64,000 bases of DNA from Okeanomitos corallinicola TIOX110 (lineage in GTDB: Bacteria > Cyanobacteriota > Cyanobacteriia > Cyanobacteriales > Nostocaceae): assembly GCF_038050375.1 (NCBI RefSeq), contig NZ_CP150886.1, forward strand, positions 868,001 through 932,000, in the 5' to 3' direction. This document shows, in pieces, positions 19,568 to 28,365 of this stretch. Under the pieces are notes generated by a model. It was not told the DNA's origin. It saw only the letters and a program-made list of their open reading frames with translations, and ran no database searches. Every line of letters begins with the position of its first letter. Positions within the stretch are counted from its first letter, which is position 1. Position numbers and translations under genes: made by a program.

Positions 19568-19595
19568 CTGTCACCTGTCACCTGTTCCCTGTCAC
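19568..19595. repeat. Tandem heptamer repeat CTGTCAC (4 units)
   Basis: Units CTGTCAC, CTGTCAC, CTGTTCC and CTGTCAC between the amidase gene and murI. The motif is the reverse complement of the GTGACAG family seen at 9270-9304. Confidence 0.8.
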
Positions 19596-19625
19596 CTGCT
19601 ATAATTTGCCTCTGCTATGACTATG

Positions 19626-21524
19626 TTATGATTTCCTTTGTAGATATTTGAGAATACCGCGAGCGATCGCATCAGCCATACGATTTTGATATTCTGGTGA
19701 TCTTAAACGGGCATTATCCTCACGGCCGGTCATATAACCCGTTTCTACTAAAATTGCAGGCATAGAATTCTTTCTCAGCACATAAAATCTCGCCTTACGA
19801 GTGCCTCTGTCTTTAATGGTATTAATATCTTGAAGGATAGTCTTACGAACACTTTCCGCCAAACCATAACCACTGTCGTAATAATATACTTCCAACCCAT
19901 TCACATCGGGGCGATTATCAACTGAGTTAGCGTGGATACTGACAAATAAATTGGCATTAACTCGGTTGGCTATATCCACACGACCTTGTAATTCCACAAA
20001 AAAGTCAGCATCTCGAGTCATAACAGCTTGTACACCATTTTGTTGCAAAATTGCCGCCACTCGCTTACCAATGGGCAAAATCACATCCTTTTCCAACAAA
20101 CCACCTATACCAGGAGCGCCAGAATCCTTACCACCATGTCCGGGGTCAATCACCACTATCAGTTTGCCTTTAGGAACTGATAAGCGTGGCTGGGGTTGTG
20201 GTGGAGGATTTTCAACATAGGGGTCGGGAAGTTGACCTTGGCTGGTTGGTAAGGGTGGTAGAGTAGTAGGGGGTTGTAAACTGATCGAGTTTCTGAACTC
20301 CAGAGCTATAATTTGCGTTCCTAATTGATTGAGTTCACCAATTTGCTGACTGGATGAGGGTTGCACAAAAACAACCACACTATTTGAGACTTCTTGCAAA
20401 CGTACCCTGAGTACAGGACTATTGGCATCAAAAGCAGGGCCTTTGACATTGGGAGCTAATTTAGCTTGAGGAATAGTAATTCTAAATAAACCAGAGCTTC
20501 TATCCCAACCACCTGTAGCAGATACGGATTTATCAGCTTTAATTAGTAGCTGTGTGCCATTAGCAGCTAATTCTACAGCCTGAATTGTCGCTGGGGAGTT
20601 AGTAACATTTTCAACATTAGATTGATTTGCTTGGGCTTTGGCAAGACGATCAGGAAGAACAATAAAACCGCCTGCACCACTGCTTTTTGCTTGCCAGTCT
20701 CCGCTGTATTTATCTACCTGTAGAGTCATGCGTACAGTGGATGGTGTATCTGATAATTGGGTAAATCGGACACGGCTGACACCATAGCGGTTGATGACTA
20801 TATCTCGTTGTCGTAGATTTGCAGATAAAGCAGCACCAACTACATCAATATTGATGGTGCGATTCTCTTGGTTGCGATTAACCTTAATTTCGGGACTACC
20901 ACCACTGGTACGAATAAAAAAACCATCAGATGTTACTCGGAAATTTTCTATTTGAACTATTCCAGGGGTGGAGTTGAGTACCACTTCTTGTTTCGGTAAG
21001 GTGACTGGAGTTGTTGTCACCATGTTGTAAGAATTTTTAGGTACTGGTGATGGTGTAAATGGTGATGAAGGGGGTGTAAATTTGGGTGTTTCTGCTGGTA
21101 GCTCACCATTATAAGCAGAGGAAGGTAATACTTCTGTTGCTAATTTTGGTAGTTGTACAAGCCAACGACTGCCAGTTGTCGCACTAAATTTTACTAGATT
21201 AGGGTCAAGGGTATAGCCTGGATTTAGTTCTATAACTAGACGGGTTGTTTGCTCGTCAAACTGACCAACGCGGATAGTGCGAATACCTCCACCAATAGCT
21301 TGAGCAGTTTGTGAGCGATCCAAACTCGTACCAGGTAAATCAATTACTAATCGAGTGGGGTTAAAAATTAGTTGCGCTTGGGGTTGTACAGGACTAGATG
21401 TATTAATTTCTAGTCGGTTTTGGTTAGTATCAAATCGCCAAGAGTCTAATTTTGCTGCGGTAGCTGGGGATGATACCATACAGATAGTGCCAACAGTGCT
21501 GGGTATTAACCAGTGTACTTTCAC
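19626..21524 (-). CDS. amiC2: N-acetylmuramoyl-L-alanine amidase with AMIN domains (AmiC2-like)
   Basis: 632 aa. A signal peptide (residues 1-23, ending in PATAA) is followed by two AMIN-type beta domains (about 25-130 and 190-420), which bind peptidoglycan, a Pro-rich linker, and a zinc-dependent Amidase_3 domain (about 450-630). Zinc and catalytic residues lie in IDPGHGGKDSGAPG, LLEKDVILPI, VSIHANSVDN and ILVETGYMTG. In Nostoc and Anabaena the AmiC proteins drill septal nanopores needed for cell-cell communication and heterocyst formation. It is the second of two tandem paralogues upstream of murI; the name follows that position and is inferred. Confidence 0.9.
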   Translation of the reverse strand: MKVHWLIPSTVGTICMVSSPATAAKLDSWRFDTNQNRLEINTSSPVQPQAQLIFNPTRLVIDLPGTSLDRSQTAQAIGGGIRTIRVGQFDEQTTRLVIELNPGYTLDPNLVKFSATTGSRWLVQLPKLATEVLPSSAYNGELPAETPKFTPPSSPFTPSPVPKNSYNMVTTTPVTLPKQEVVLNSTPGIVQIENFRVTSDGFFIRTSGGSPEIKVNRNQENRTINIDVVGAALSANLRQRDIVINRYGVSRVRFTQLSDTPSTVRMTLQVDKYSGDWQAKSSGAGGFIVLPDRLAKAQANQSNVENVTNSPATIQAVELAANGTQLLIKADKSVSATGGWDRSSGLFRITIPQAKLAPNVKGPAFDANSPVLRVRLQEVSNSVVVFVQPSSSQQIGELNQLGTQIIALEFRNSISLQPPTTLPPLPTSQGQLPDPYVENPPPQPQPRLSVPKGKLIVVIDPGHGGKDSGAPGIGGLLEKDVILPIGKRVAAILQQNGVQAVMTRDADFFVELQGRVDIANRVNANLFVSIHANSVDNRPDVNGLEVYYYDSGYGLAESVRKTILQDINTIKDRGTRKARFYVLRKNSMPAILVETGYMTGREDNARLRSPEYQNRMADAIARGILKYLQRKS

Positions 21525-22026
21525 AGTATTTTCTCCTGATTGCTGTTAATAGAATTTGTTAATTTTTTAACATCTTGGTAAAGCCTCACACCTTTACTAA
21601 ACTCTATGCTCCTGTCCCCCAGTTAAGAATCGGCGGACATAAGCAAATAGCTGAATCAATTCAGCACTATGATTAAGGTAAACATATCTAAGTAGAGCGT
21701 CTGATCAGAACAGCAATTTTAGTTAAACTGGTGTATAGATTATCGCTGTTTGAACTCAGATTACTCTAGCATTGTCGGAAATTTGTCAACTTCTAAACTT
21801 TAATTTTTCACTGGTAGTTGGGCAACGCTAATGGCGATGAATTATATCATAGTTTTTTATTTTTCTGTCTGGGGAAATATACCATAGGGCTGTGTAGACT
21901 GATGATTTCCGTTGCTGAGATGAGGACAAAAAGAGTTATTTTCTCCCTGCATACACTCTTAGCGGGCAAGAAGCCCGCAACCCAAGAATTTAAGTTTTGA
22001 CTGGATATACTTGCAACCTGCTGTAT
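21525..22026. other. Spacer between the two amidase genes
   Basis: 502 bases, AT-rich. It contains the short palindrome AGCGGGCAAGAAGCCCGCAA (21961-21980), a repeat also found at 41971-41990. The promoter of the downstream amidase gene is presumably here, though no clear elements stand out. Confidence 0.5.
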
Positions 22027-23904
22027 TTATCGGCTTTTCAAGTATTGAAGAATACCTTGAGCGATCGCATCAGCCATTTGATTTCGATAGGCTGGGTTTT
22101 TCAGTTTAGCTATATCTTCTCTGCCAGTTAGATAACCTGTTTCTACCAAAATTGAGGGCATAGAACTTTTTCTGAGGACATAAAATCTTGCTTTGCGTAC
22201 TCTCCTATCTCTAACATTCACTCTTTGGAGAATTTTATTATGGACAGCACGTGCTAGACCCAGACCACTACTATAATAATAAGTTTCCAGACCACTAACT
22301 TCAGGACGGTTGAGACCTACTGAATTAGCATGAATACTGACAAAGACATCAGCATTGGCTCGTTCTGCCATTTGTACTCTTCCGGGAAGGCTAACAAAGT
22401 AGTCAGAGTCCCTGGTCAAAACAGCTTGGACTCCGTTTTGCTGTAAAACCTCTGCTATTCTCAGGCTAATAGGTAGAATTATATCCTTCTCTCGAACTCC
22501 GGCAATCCCTATGGCCCCTGGATCTTTACCTCCATGTCCTGGATCAATTATGACTAATAATTTACCTTTGGGTACGGAAGTTCGGGGACGAGGTTGAGGA
22601 GTCCTGACGTTTGGATCAGGTAATTGCCCACTGTTAGGAGATGGTAGGGGAGGTAAGGCAATTGGAGGTCTAGCTGAACGATACCTTTGTAGTTCTAAAG
22701 CTACAAGCTGGTTGCTAACTTGATTAATCTCACCAATTCTGACTCCTGATGCTGGCTGCACAAAAATAACCACAGAGTCGGGAGATTGAGATTGTAAACG
22801 TACTCGCAGCACTGGACTGTTGGCATTGAAAGATGGTCCTTTGACCTTGGGTGCCAATTTAGCATTGGGAATAATAATCCGATATAATCCCGTGCTTCTA
22901 TCCCAGTTTCCGGTAGCAGATAATGCTTGGTCGGCTCTAATAAGTAGTTGTGTCCCATTGCCAGCTAGTTCCACAGACTCAATTGTAGCGGGGGAGTTAG
23001 TCACAATTGGTGCAGAAGCGGTGGAAACTGGTCTTGATGAGTTATTACTATTATTACTATCGGGTAAGCGGACAACTCCCCTATTGGGTAGTAGAACTAA
23101 TCCACCTACACTACTTGCACTTACTCGCCAGTCAGGACTATTTTTATCTACCCTCAGCGTCAAACGCACACTGTTGGGTGTTGTTCTTAACTGAGTAAAT
23201 TCTATGCGATTGACACCATGCTTATTGACAGATAAACTTTTCTGCATCAGTTCTGGTGATAGGTTTGCACCGTCAACATCTACAAATATGGTGGTGCGAT
23301 CCTGACTACGATTGACTTTGGTGTTAGGTTTACCCCCACTGGTACGAAGAAAAAACCCATCTCCTGTGGTTTGTAATTTTTGAATTTGAGTTATCCCTGG
23401 GGTAATTCTGGCTGCTGTGGAAAACTCTGGTTTAGGCTGGGAGTCTATGGTGGCTAAATTATAAGTATTATTATTGTTGCTGATGTTATTGTTGTTATTA
23501 TTTACCAGTCTTTCTAGTTCTATTTTAGGTAATTGTACTCTCCAGCGACTGGGACTGATCGGTACAAATTTAATTTTTGTCGGGTCAATGGTGTAACCCT
23601 GATTCAGTTCTATAACTATCCTTGCTGTTTCTGGGTTGAATTGTCCAGCACGAACTTCGCTAATAGCCCCTCCGACGAGTTGATTTGATTGCGATCGCCC
23701 AAGTTTGGTATTAGGTAAATCAATTACCAAGCGTGTGGGGTTAAAAATTAGTTGTGCTTCTGGTTGTACAGCCCCTGATGTTCTAATTTCTAATTGGTTT
23801 TGATTTTTGTCAAATCGCCATGATTCTAAATTTGCGGCTAAAGCTGGGGAAGATAGTAAAAGAGCAGTTGTAAAAGTACCAGGTAGCAAGTATTGTAGTT
23901 TCAA
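22027..23904 (-). CDS. amiC1: N-acetylmuramoyl-L-alanine amidase with AMIN domains (AmiC1-like)
   Basis: 625 aa, closely similar to the 19626 protein over its whole length: signal peptide, two AMIN domains, proline-containing linker, and a C-terminal Amidase_3 domain with IDPGHGGKDPGAIG, VREKDIILPI, VSIHANSVGL and ILVETGYLTG. An Asn-rich stretch (about residues 137-147, encoded by AAT/AAC repeats) in the linker between the AMIN domains is missing from the sister protein. It cleaves peptide stems from glycan strands in the periplasm. The two genes arose by tandem duplication; division of labour is inferred from work on Anabaena AmiC1 and AmiC2. Confidence 0.9.
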   Translation of the reverse strand: MKLQYLLPGTFTTALLLSSPALAANLESWRFDKNQNQLEIRTSGAVQPEAQLIFNPTRLVIDLPNTKLGRSQSNQLVGGAISEVRAGQFNPETARIVIELNQGYTIDPTKIKFVPISPSRWRVQLPKIELERLVNNNNNNISNNNNTYNLATIDSQPKPEFSTAARITPGITQIQKLQTTGDGFFLRTSGGKPNTKVNRSQDRTTIFVDVDGANLSPELMQKSLSVNKHGVNRIEFTQLRTTPNSVRLTLRVDKNSPDWRVSASSVGGLVLLPNRGVVRLPDSNNSNNSSRPVSTASAPIVTNSPATIESVELAGNGTQLLIRADQALSATGNWDRSTGLYRIIIPNAKLAPKVKGPSFNANSPVLRVRLQSQSPDSVVIFVQPASGVRIGEINQVSNQLVALELQRYRSARPPIALPPLPSPNSGQLPDPNVRTPQPRPRTSVPKGKLLVIIDPGHGGKDPGAIGIAGVREKDIILPISLRIAEVLQQNGVQAVLTRDSDYFVSLPGRVQMAERANADVFVSIHANSVGLNRPEVSGLETYYYSSGLGLARAVHNKILQRVNVRDRRVRKARFYVLRKSSMPSILVETGYLTGREDIAKLKNPAYRNQMADAIAQGILQYLKSR

Positions 23905-24581
23905 AGTTATTTCTCCTGAGATGAATTTATAAAAGTGATCAGTATTTCGATTTCAAAGTTTTGGCCAATCTGTACAGCGTCTTTAGAGATAATAATTTCG
24001 ATTTCTAGATTTGGGGTTTTCTTCTGATATTTTTCACTCTCATGTTATTATAGGGAGTTAAAATTTGATATTAAAATTTAACTGCTTGTGATGATTGTCA
24101 AGTCAGTTACTATGTTTTTTATGCCCTAATCTTCAATTTTCCAGGAATCACAATTATATTTGATATATTTGAGTACGTACTGGAATTTGCATTTACCATT
24201 TACAATTAATGATTTCATTTGGTGGATGCTAGTTCCTAATTAATTTACAGATATTGATGTTACGATCAGTGAGTAAGGACATTTTCGGTTTGAATATATT
24301 TCCTTTATCTGGACAAATAGAATAACCTCCAGAAATTATCTACCACCGGAGACGGTGATTGAGAAACATAAGTTTCCGTTAAGTATTAATTTTCTAAATA
24401 TAAGATTTATATGTGATTTTGGGAAAAAATTCGTGTTCATAGATGACATCTGGCAGTCTTATCCGTTGATTGTGGCTAAAAATACAACTCCTAAATTTTT
24501 AAACATTGAGTAATTTGGCAAAAAGATACTTGTCCATAATAATCTATGGACAAGCACAAACTAGAACAAGAGTAATTAATT
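23905..24581. other. AT-rich spacer upstream of the amidase gene
   Basis: About 680 bases between the antiporter gene end and the amidase start, both on the minus strand. No coding frame, tRNA or stable hairpin was seen. Its size suggests that the amidase gene has its own promoter here. Confidence 0.5.
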
Positions 24582-26027
24582 CTACTTATTCACATTCTCC
24601 TGAGCATTTGAGGTAACTTCTAAATTTCCATTCTCGTTTGCCGTTGCTACAGCAAATGCTGAATCAGCCGAGTCTGTGGTTTCTGATTGGGGGAAAACAA
24701 ATCTCAACAGAGGGGGAGCTATAAAGGTAGTGATAATTACCATCATAATAATTGCTGCCCCTAGTGGTTTTGACAGAGCGCCACTAGCTGCACCAACACC
24801 GGCAAATACTAAACCTACTTCACCTCTGGGAATCATACCCACACCAATAGCCAAACGGTTAATGTTAGGTTGACCGAACACGGCTAAACCTGTAATTACT
24901 TTACCAATGATGGCCACTGTAATCAGGAAGATTGCCATAATTAAACCTTCTCGATTACTGGGAATTGAGGGGTTTAAAACTCCTAAGTCTGTTTTTGCAC
25001 CTACAGCTACAAAGAATACAGGTACTAGCATATCCGCAATAGGAAGAACTTGCTTTTGTAGTTCCTTGCGTTTATCTGTTTCTTCCAGGACTAAACCTGC
25101 TGCAAATGCTCCCAGAATAGCTTCTAGGTTGATAATATCAGCAAGATAAGCCATGATAAAGGCGAAGATGAAAGCAGGTATTACCAGCCCACCCCGTGTT
25201 TTGAGTAGATCGGCGATCGCCACAAAAGTCTTATTGAAAACATTACCCAAAATAATCGCACCGATCAGAAAAGCACTGGCGCTGATGATCAGATAAACAA
25301 CATTGCTGACATCAACTGCACCATCTTTAGCCAAACTAGCTACTACGGCTAAGACGATAATTCCCAATACGTCATCTATTACCGCTGCACCAAGAATAAT
25401 CTGTCCTTCTTTGGAGTTCAGACATTTTAGTTCTGATAGAACTTTGGAGGTGATACCGATGCTTGTAGCGGTTAAAGCTGCACCAGCAAAAATGGCAGGT
25501 ACAGCACTCACGCCAAATAGCGTCATTAAGCCCACTGTACCGGCAGCAAAGGGTACTACTACCCCAACTATTGCTACTAGTACAGCTTGAATGCCTACTT
25601 CCATCAATTCTTTGAGGTTGGACTCCAAACCAATTTCAAATAGCAGGATAATCACACCCAATTCTGCTAAAACAGAAACGACTTCTGACTGTGCAGCAAA
25701 TACCTGTGGGGTGGCTTCTGGTGTTAAACCAGCTGTTATTTGCAGGAAAGTCATAATTAATGAACTAGAACTGTCTGCACCAGCTTCTGGAAATACTAAT
25801 AGATGTAGTACAGAAGTCCCGACTATGACACCTCCTACAAGTTCTCCTAAAACCGGGGGTAAGCCGATTTTATTAGATAATTCTCCGCCAAGTTTGCTGG
25901 CAAAGTAAATTACCACTAGGCTAAGTAACACCGCCGCCACCACCATTGAACTGTCTGCGGATTCTGCGGATTCTGTGGCACTAGCTAACAAGGGAACAGT
26001 AAAGTTGATTGCGCTGAAAAACTGCAT
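24582..26027 (-). CDS. Cation:proton antiporter (CPA2 family)
   Basis: 481 aa with about 12 membrane segments. The KefB/NapA-type core includes LPPVLGELVGGVIVG, the ion-binding Asp region GAAVIDDVLGIIVLAVV (the paired Asp of CPA2 proteins), and PRGEVGLVFAGVGAASG. It exchanges Na+ or K+ for H+ across the plasma or thylakoid membrane; which ion cannot be told from sequence. There is no TrkA-N or other cytoplasmic regulatory domain, and the short polar C-terminus is only about 35 residues. It is upstream of the amidase genes on the same strand, but far enough away to be independent. Confidence 0.92.
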   Translation of the reverse strand: MQFFSAINFTVPLLASATESAESADSSMVVAAVLLSLVVIYFASKLGGELSNKIGLPPVLGELVGGVIVGTSVLHLLVFPEAGADSSSSLIMTFLQITAGLTPEATPQVFAAQSEVVSVLAELGVIILLFEIGLESNLKELMEVGIQAVLVAIVGVVVPFAAGTVGLMTLFGVSAVPAIFAGAALTATSIGITSKVLSELKCLNSKEGQIILGAAVIDDVLGIIVLAVVASLAKDGAVDVSNVVYLIISASAFLIGAIILGNVFNKTFVAIADLLKTRGGLVIPAFIFAFIMAYLADIINLEAILGAFAAGLVLEETDKRKELQKQVLPIADMLVPVFFVAVGAKTDLGVLNPSIPSNREGLIMAIFLITVAIIGKVITGLAVFGQPNINRLAIGVGMIPRGEVGLVFAGVGAASGALSKPLGAAIIMMVIITTFIAPPLLRFVFPQSETTDSADSAFAVATANENGNLEVTSNAQENVNK

Positions 26028-26288
26028 TGGTTCTGTGAATATCCTTCCATATTATTTTTACTCTTTTATTGCAACTATTTCATAGCTTTTGAGATATTGA
26101 CAGTCCTAACAGGAACTATAAGTTATTTCATATATTTAGACTACTGATATGATATATAAACTCAGTAGAAGTATAAAAAGTCTGGCTGCATGAGTTCAAT
26201 CAGTCAGGATTTCCAGAATTTAGGAGGAGTTGATTGGTGCAGAGCATGATTGAAAACCTAAACCCTAGCTAATATTGACTTTATAAAT

Positions 26289-26876
26289 ATGCAAGAATTA
26301 AAACTAGGTAAATACCTCACACTAGCAGAATTTTCTACTTGCACTCACACCTATCACAAATATGCCCAATATATCAATCCATTTCCTCAAAATGGAGCAG
26401 AAATCATTCCTGCATTGCAGGAGTTGAATAAATTTATCATTGACCCAATTATTGATAATTACGGCAGAGATAATTTTCAACTGACTTATGGATTTTGTTC
26501 GGCTGATTTAAAAAAGTTTTTAGAAAGAAAAGATCCAATTACAGGAGAAAAAAATGGTCGTGTAGCACCTAAACTTGACCAACATATGAGTTATGAAATT
26601 AATAAAAATGGAAAATATTATTGTGAAAGATTGGGTGCTGCCTGTGATTTTATGATTGCAGATGTATCTAGTAACCATCTGATAGATTGGATTTTACAAA
26701 GTAAATTACCTTTTGATTCTCTTTACTTTTATGGAAGTCAAAGACCTATTCATATTAGTTATGGATTTCAGCATAAAAGAGATATTTGGACTTTTGGTAG
26801 TAAAGGACAACCGACTAAAAAGGGGATTGAAAATTGGGTGAAGATGGCAAAGGAAATTCATAACAAGAATCAGTGA
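26289..26876 (+). CDS. Putative zinc peptidase, M15-like
   Basis: 195 aa, with no signal peptide. The order of candidate metal ligands fits the D-Ala-D-Ala carboxypeptidase fold (M15): His99 in KLDQHMSYE, Asp120 in GAACDFMIADV and His155 in RPIHISYGF, with the start KYLTLAEFSTCTHT as in M15-like proteins that begin with a short recognition helix. The His-Asp gap is longer than usual, so the family assignment is an inference. Lack of a signal peptide argues for a cytoplasmic role rather than wall synthesis. It is the first gene of the accessory island and is AT-rich like the rest. Confidence 0.5.
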   Translation: MQELKLGKYLTLAEFSTCTHTYHKYAQYINPFPQNGAEIIPALQELNKFIIDPIIDNYGRDNFQLTYGFCSADLKKFLERKDPITGEKNGRVAPKLDQHMSYEINKNGKYYCERLGAACDFMIADVSSNHLIDWILQSKLPFDSLYFYGSQRPIHISYGFQHKRDIWTFGSKGQPTKKGIENWVKMAKEIHNKNQ

Positions 26877-27007
26877 GATTTAGCAATCCTAAATCCTTAC
26901 AGTAGTCAGGAGAAACAATATTTATTTTTTTAGAGTTTTATTTGTCTGAATCAGGATGTCCAGGATTTAAGGATTTACAGGATGTTGATTTTAAATGATT
27001 CATGAGT

Positions 27008-27493
27008 TTAATTGTCATCAGAATTATTAAAATTCTTGAAAGACTGTTCTTTCCCTAATAAATCAACTTCAATTGTATCTATTTCAATAGTAATTTTTTT
27101 CTTGCAGAATTTAATATTAGCAATTCTACCAATCATATCTACAGATTCAAAATTAACAGTTTGTTGATTATTATTTTTAGTTTCTATTTTATATCCTGCT
27201 TCATATAACCATTCAATCACACTACGCCAATTATTAATTTTTTCGTTGCACTTTCCCACCAAACCTTTGACGTATCTATATATAGTGGCACTAAAATCAG
27301 TTTCTACACCTCTGATATCTTTATCTAGTTTATCAGCAATTTCCGCAGGACTGTAACCCAGAAGCAACCCCCGCAGGTGGAGTTTTTCCACGGGAGTGAG
27401 CCGTTTACCTTTAACAGAGGCCAGATCAGTATACAGTGTCTCCAAATCCCAGTTATTACAGGCTTCTAGAAACTTTTCGTTAGTTGCTGACAT
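27008..27493 (-). CDS. HTH-domain protein, likely regulator of the adjacent VWA/PP2C/kinase operon
   Basis: 161 aa from the ATG at 27493 (MSATNEKFLEACNNWDLETL); the 12 extra upstream codons run into the promoter. Residues 20-75 (KRLTPVEKLHLRGLLLGYSP, AEIADKLDKD, TIYRYVKGLVG) look like the winged-helix/HTH module often found at the N-terminus of cyanobacterial STAND and VWA-MoxR-associated proteins. The C-terminal part is a short Lys/Ile-rich domain I do not recognise. It is divergent from the VWA gene, with 136 bases between the starts that carry symmetric elements, so local autoregulation is plausible. Confidence 0.6.
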   Translation of the reverse strand: MSATNEKFLEACNNWDLETLYTDLASVKGKRLTPVEKLHLRGLLLGYSPAEIADKLDKDIRGVETDFSATIYRYVKGLVGKCNEKINNWRSVIEWLYEAGYKIETKNNNQQTVNFESVDMIGRIANIKFCKKKITIEIDTIEVDLLGKEQSFKNFNNSDDN

Positions 27494-27521
27494 AAGACAT
27501 TTAAGAAAATCCTGATGTAAT

Positions 27522-27584
27522 ACTAACATAAATCCTAAGTAGTGTTAGTCAAGACCTGATGTAAGTTAGCTTACAATTATAAAT
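27522..27584 (+). promoter_or_regulatory. Divergent operator/promoter of the HTH gene and the VWA operon
   Basis: Two inverted repeats lie between the divergent starts: ACTAACA (27522-27528) / TGTTAGT (27543-27549), and GTAAG-TTAG-CTTAC (27561-27574). A TATAAAT box (27578-27584), suitable as a -10 element for the VWA operon, follows directly. A direct repeat CCTGATGTAA occurs at 27511 and 27555. The layout suggests binding of a dimeric regulator overlapping the promoter. Confidence 0.45.
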
Positions 27585-27629
27585 ACAAGGTACATTTATT
27601 CATCTTTACCAGGGAACATAACGTAAACT

Positions 27630-28292
27630 ATGCCTATATACGCTGAATTTGCCGATAACCCTGAACCACGTTGCCCAGTTGTGTTACTGCTTGATATATC
27701 CGGTTCTATGTCAGGTAGCCCTATTGATCAACTAAATGCGGGTGTTGCTACATTTAAGCAAGAAATAGAACAGGATGCTACGGCATCTTTGCGAGTTGAA
27801 GTTGCTATTATTACCTTTGGTGGCACTGCAAACTTAATACAAGACTTTGTGACTATTGATCAATTTAATCCACCCCATTTGACTGCAAGCGGTTCAACAT
27901 CAATGGGAGCAGCGATTCAAATGGCTTTGAGAGAGGTAGAAAATCGGAAGACAGAATATAAAAATAACGGTATTCAATATTATCAACCTTGGGTATTTTT
28001 AATTACTGACGGTGGACCTACAGATAGTTGGCAAAGTGCAGCACAACAAGTTAGACAAGCTGATGCTGATCGCAAAATTAGCTTTTTTGCAGTCGGTGTT
28101 CAAGGTGCAAATATGAACATTCTTAGTCAGATAGCACCACCCAATACACCCCCTCTCATGCTTGACGGGTTAAGATTTGCTGACTTATTCCGTTGGTTAT
28201 CTGACTCTATGAAACGGGTTTCTAGTAGCAAAGTAGGTACAACTCAAGTTTCTTTACCTCCTGTGAGTGGTTGGGCTACAACAAGTACATAA
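27630..28292 (+). CDS. von Willebrand factor A domain protein, TerY-like
   Basis: 220 aa made up almost wholly of one VWA domain. The metal-ion-dependent adhesion site is complete: DISGS (D22, S24, S26), T90 in GSTSMG and D127 in ITDGGPTD. VWA proteins of this size next to a PP2C phosphatase and a protein kinase form the TerY-P triad described by comparative genomics for tellurite-type stress systems. It probably organises complexes under control of the kinase and phosphatase. First gene of a three-gene operon; the next gene starts 73 bases on, after a small hairpin. Confidence 0.88.
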   Translation: MPIYAEFADNPEPRCPVVLLLDISGSMSGSPIDQLNAGVATFKQEIEQDATASLRVEVAIITFGGTANLIQDFVTIDQFNPPHLTASGSTSMGAAIQMALREVENRKTEYKNNGIQYYQPWVFLITDGGPTDSWQSAAQQVRQADADRKISFFAVGVQGANMNILSQIAPPNTPPLMLDGLRFADLFRWLSDSMKRVSSSKVGTTQVSLPPVSGWATTST

Positions 28293-28308
28293 TATAGCAA
28301 TATTTAAT

Positions 28309-28340
28309 TTGTGGAGACGTTACTTAAAATGTCTCTACAA
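28309..28340 (+). repeat. Hairpin between the VWA and PP2C genes
   Basis: TTGTGGAGAC (28309-28318) pairs with GTCTCTACAA (28331-28340), one G-U pair, loop of 12 bases. It sits inside the operon, just after the VWA stop and ahead of a strong AGGAGG site, so it may protect the mRNA end or attenuate transcription. It resembles the GAGACG repeat type near 4568. Confidence 0.5.
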
Positions 28341-28365
28341 AAATTATAAACAGGAGGATTAATTA

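Noticed and set aside
22701-23198. Frames on both strands inside the amidase gene
   Set aside because: They are products of the low-complexity Asn/Ser-coding stretches of the amidase gene.
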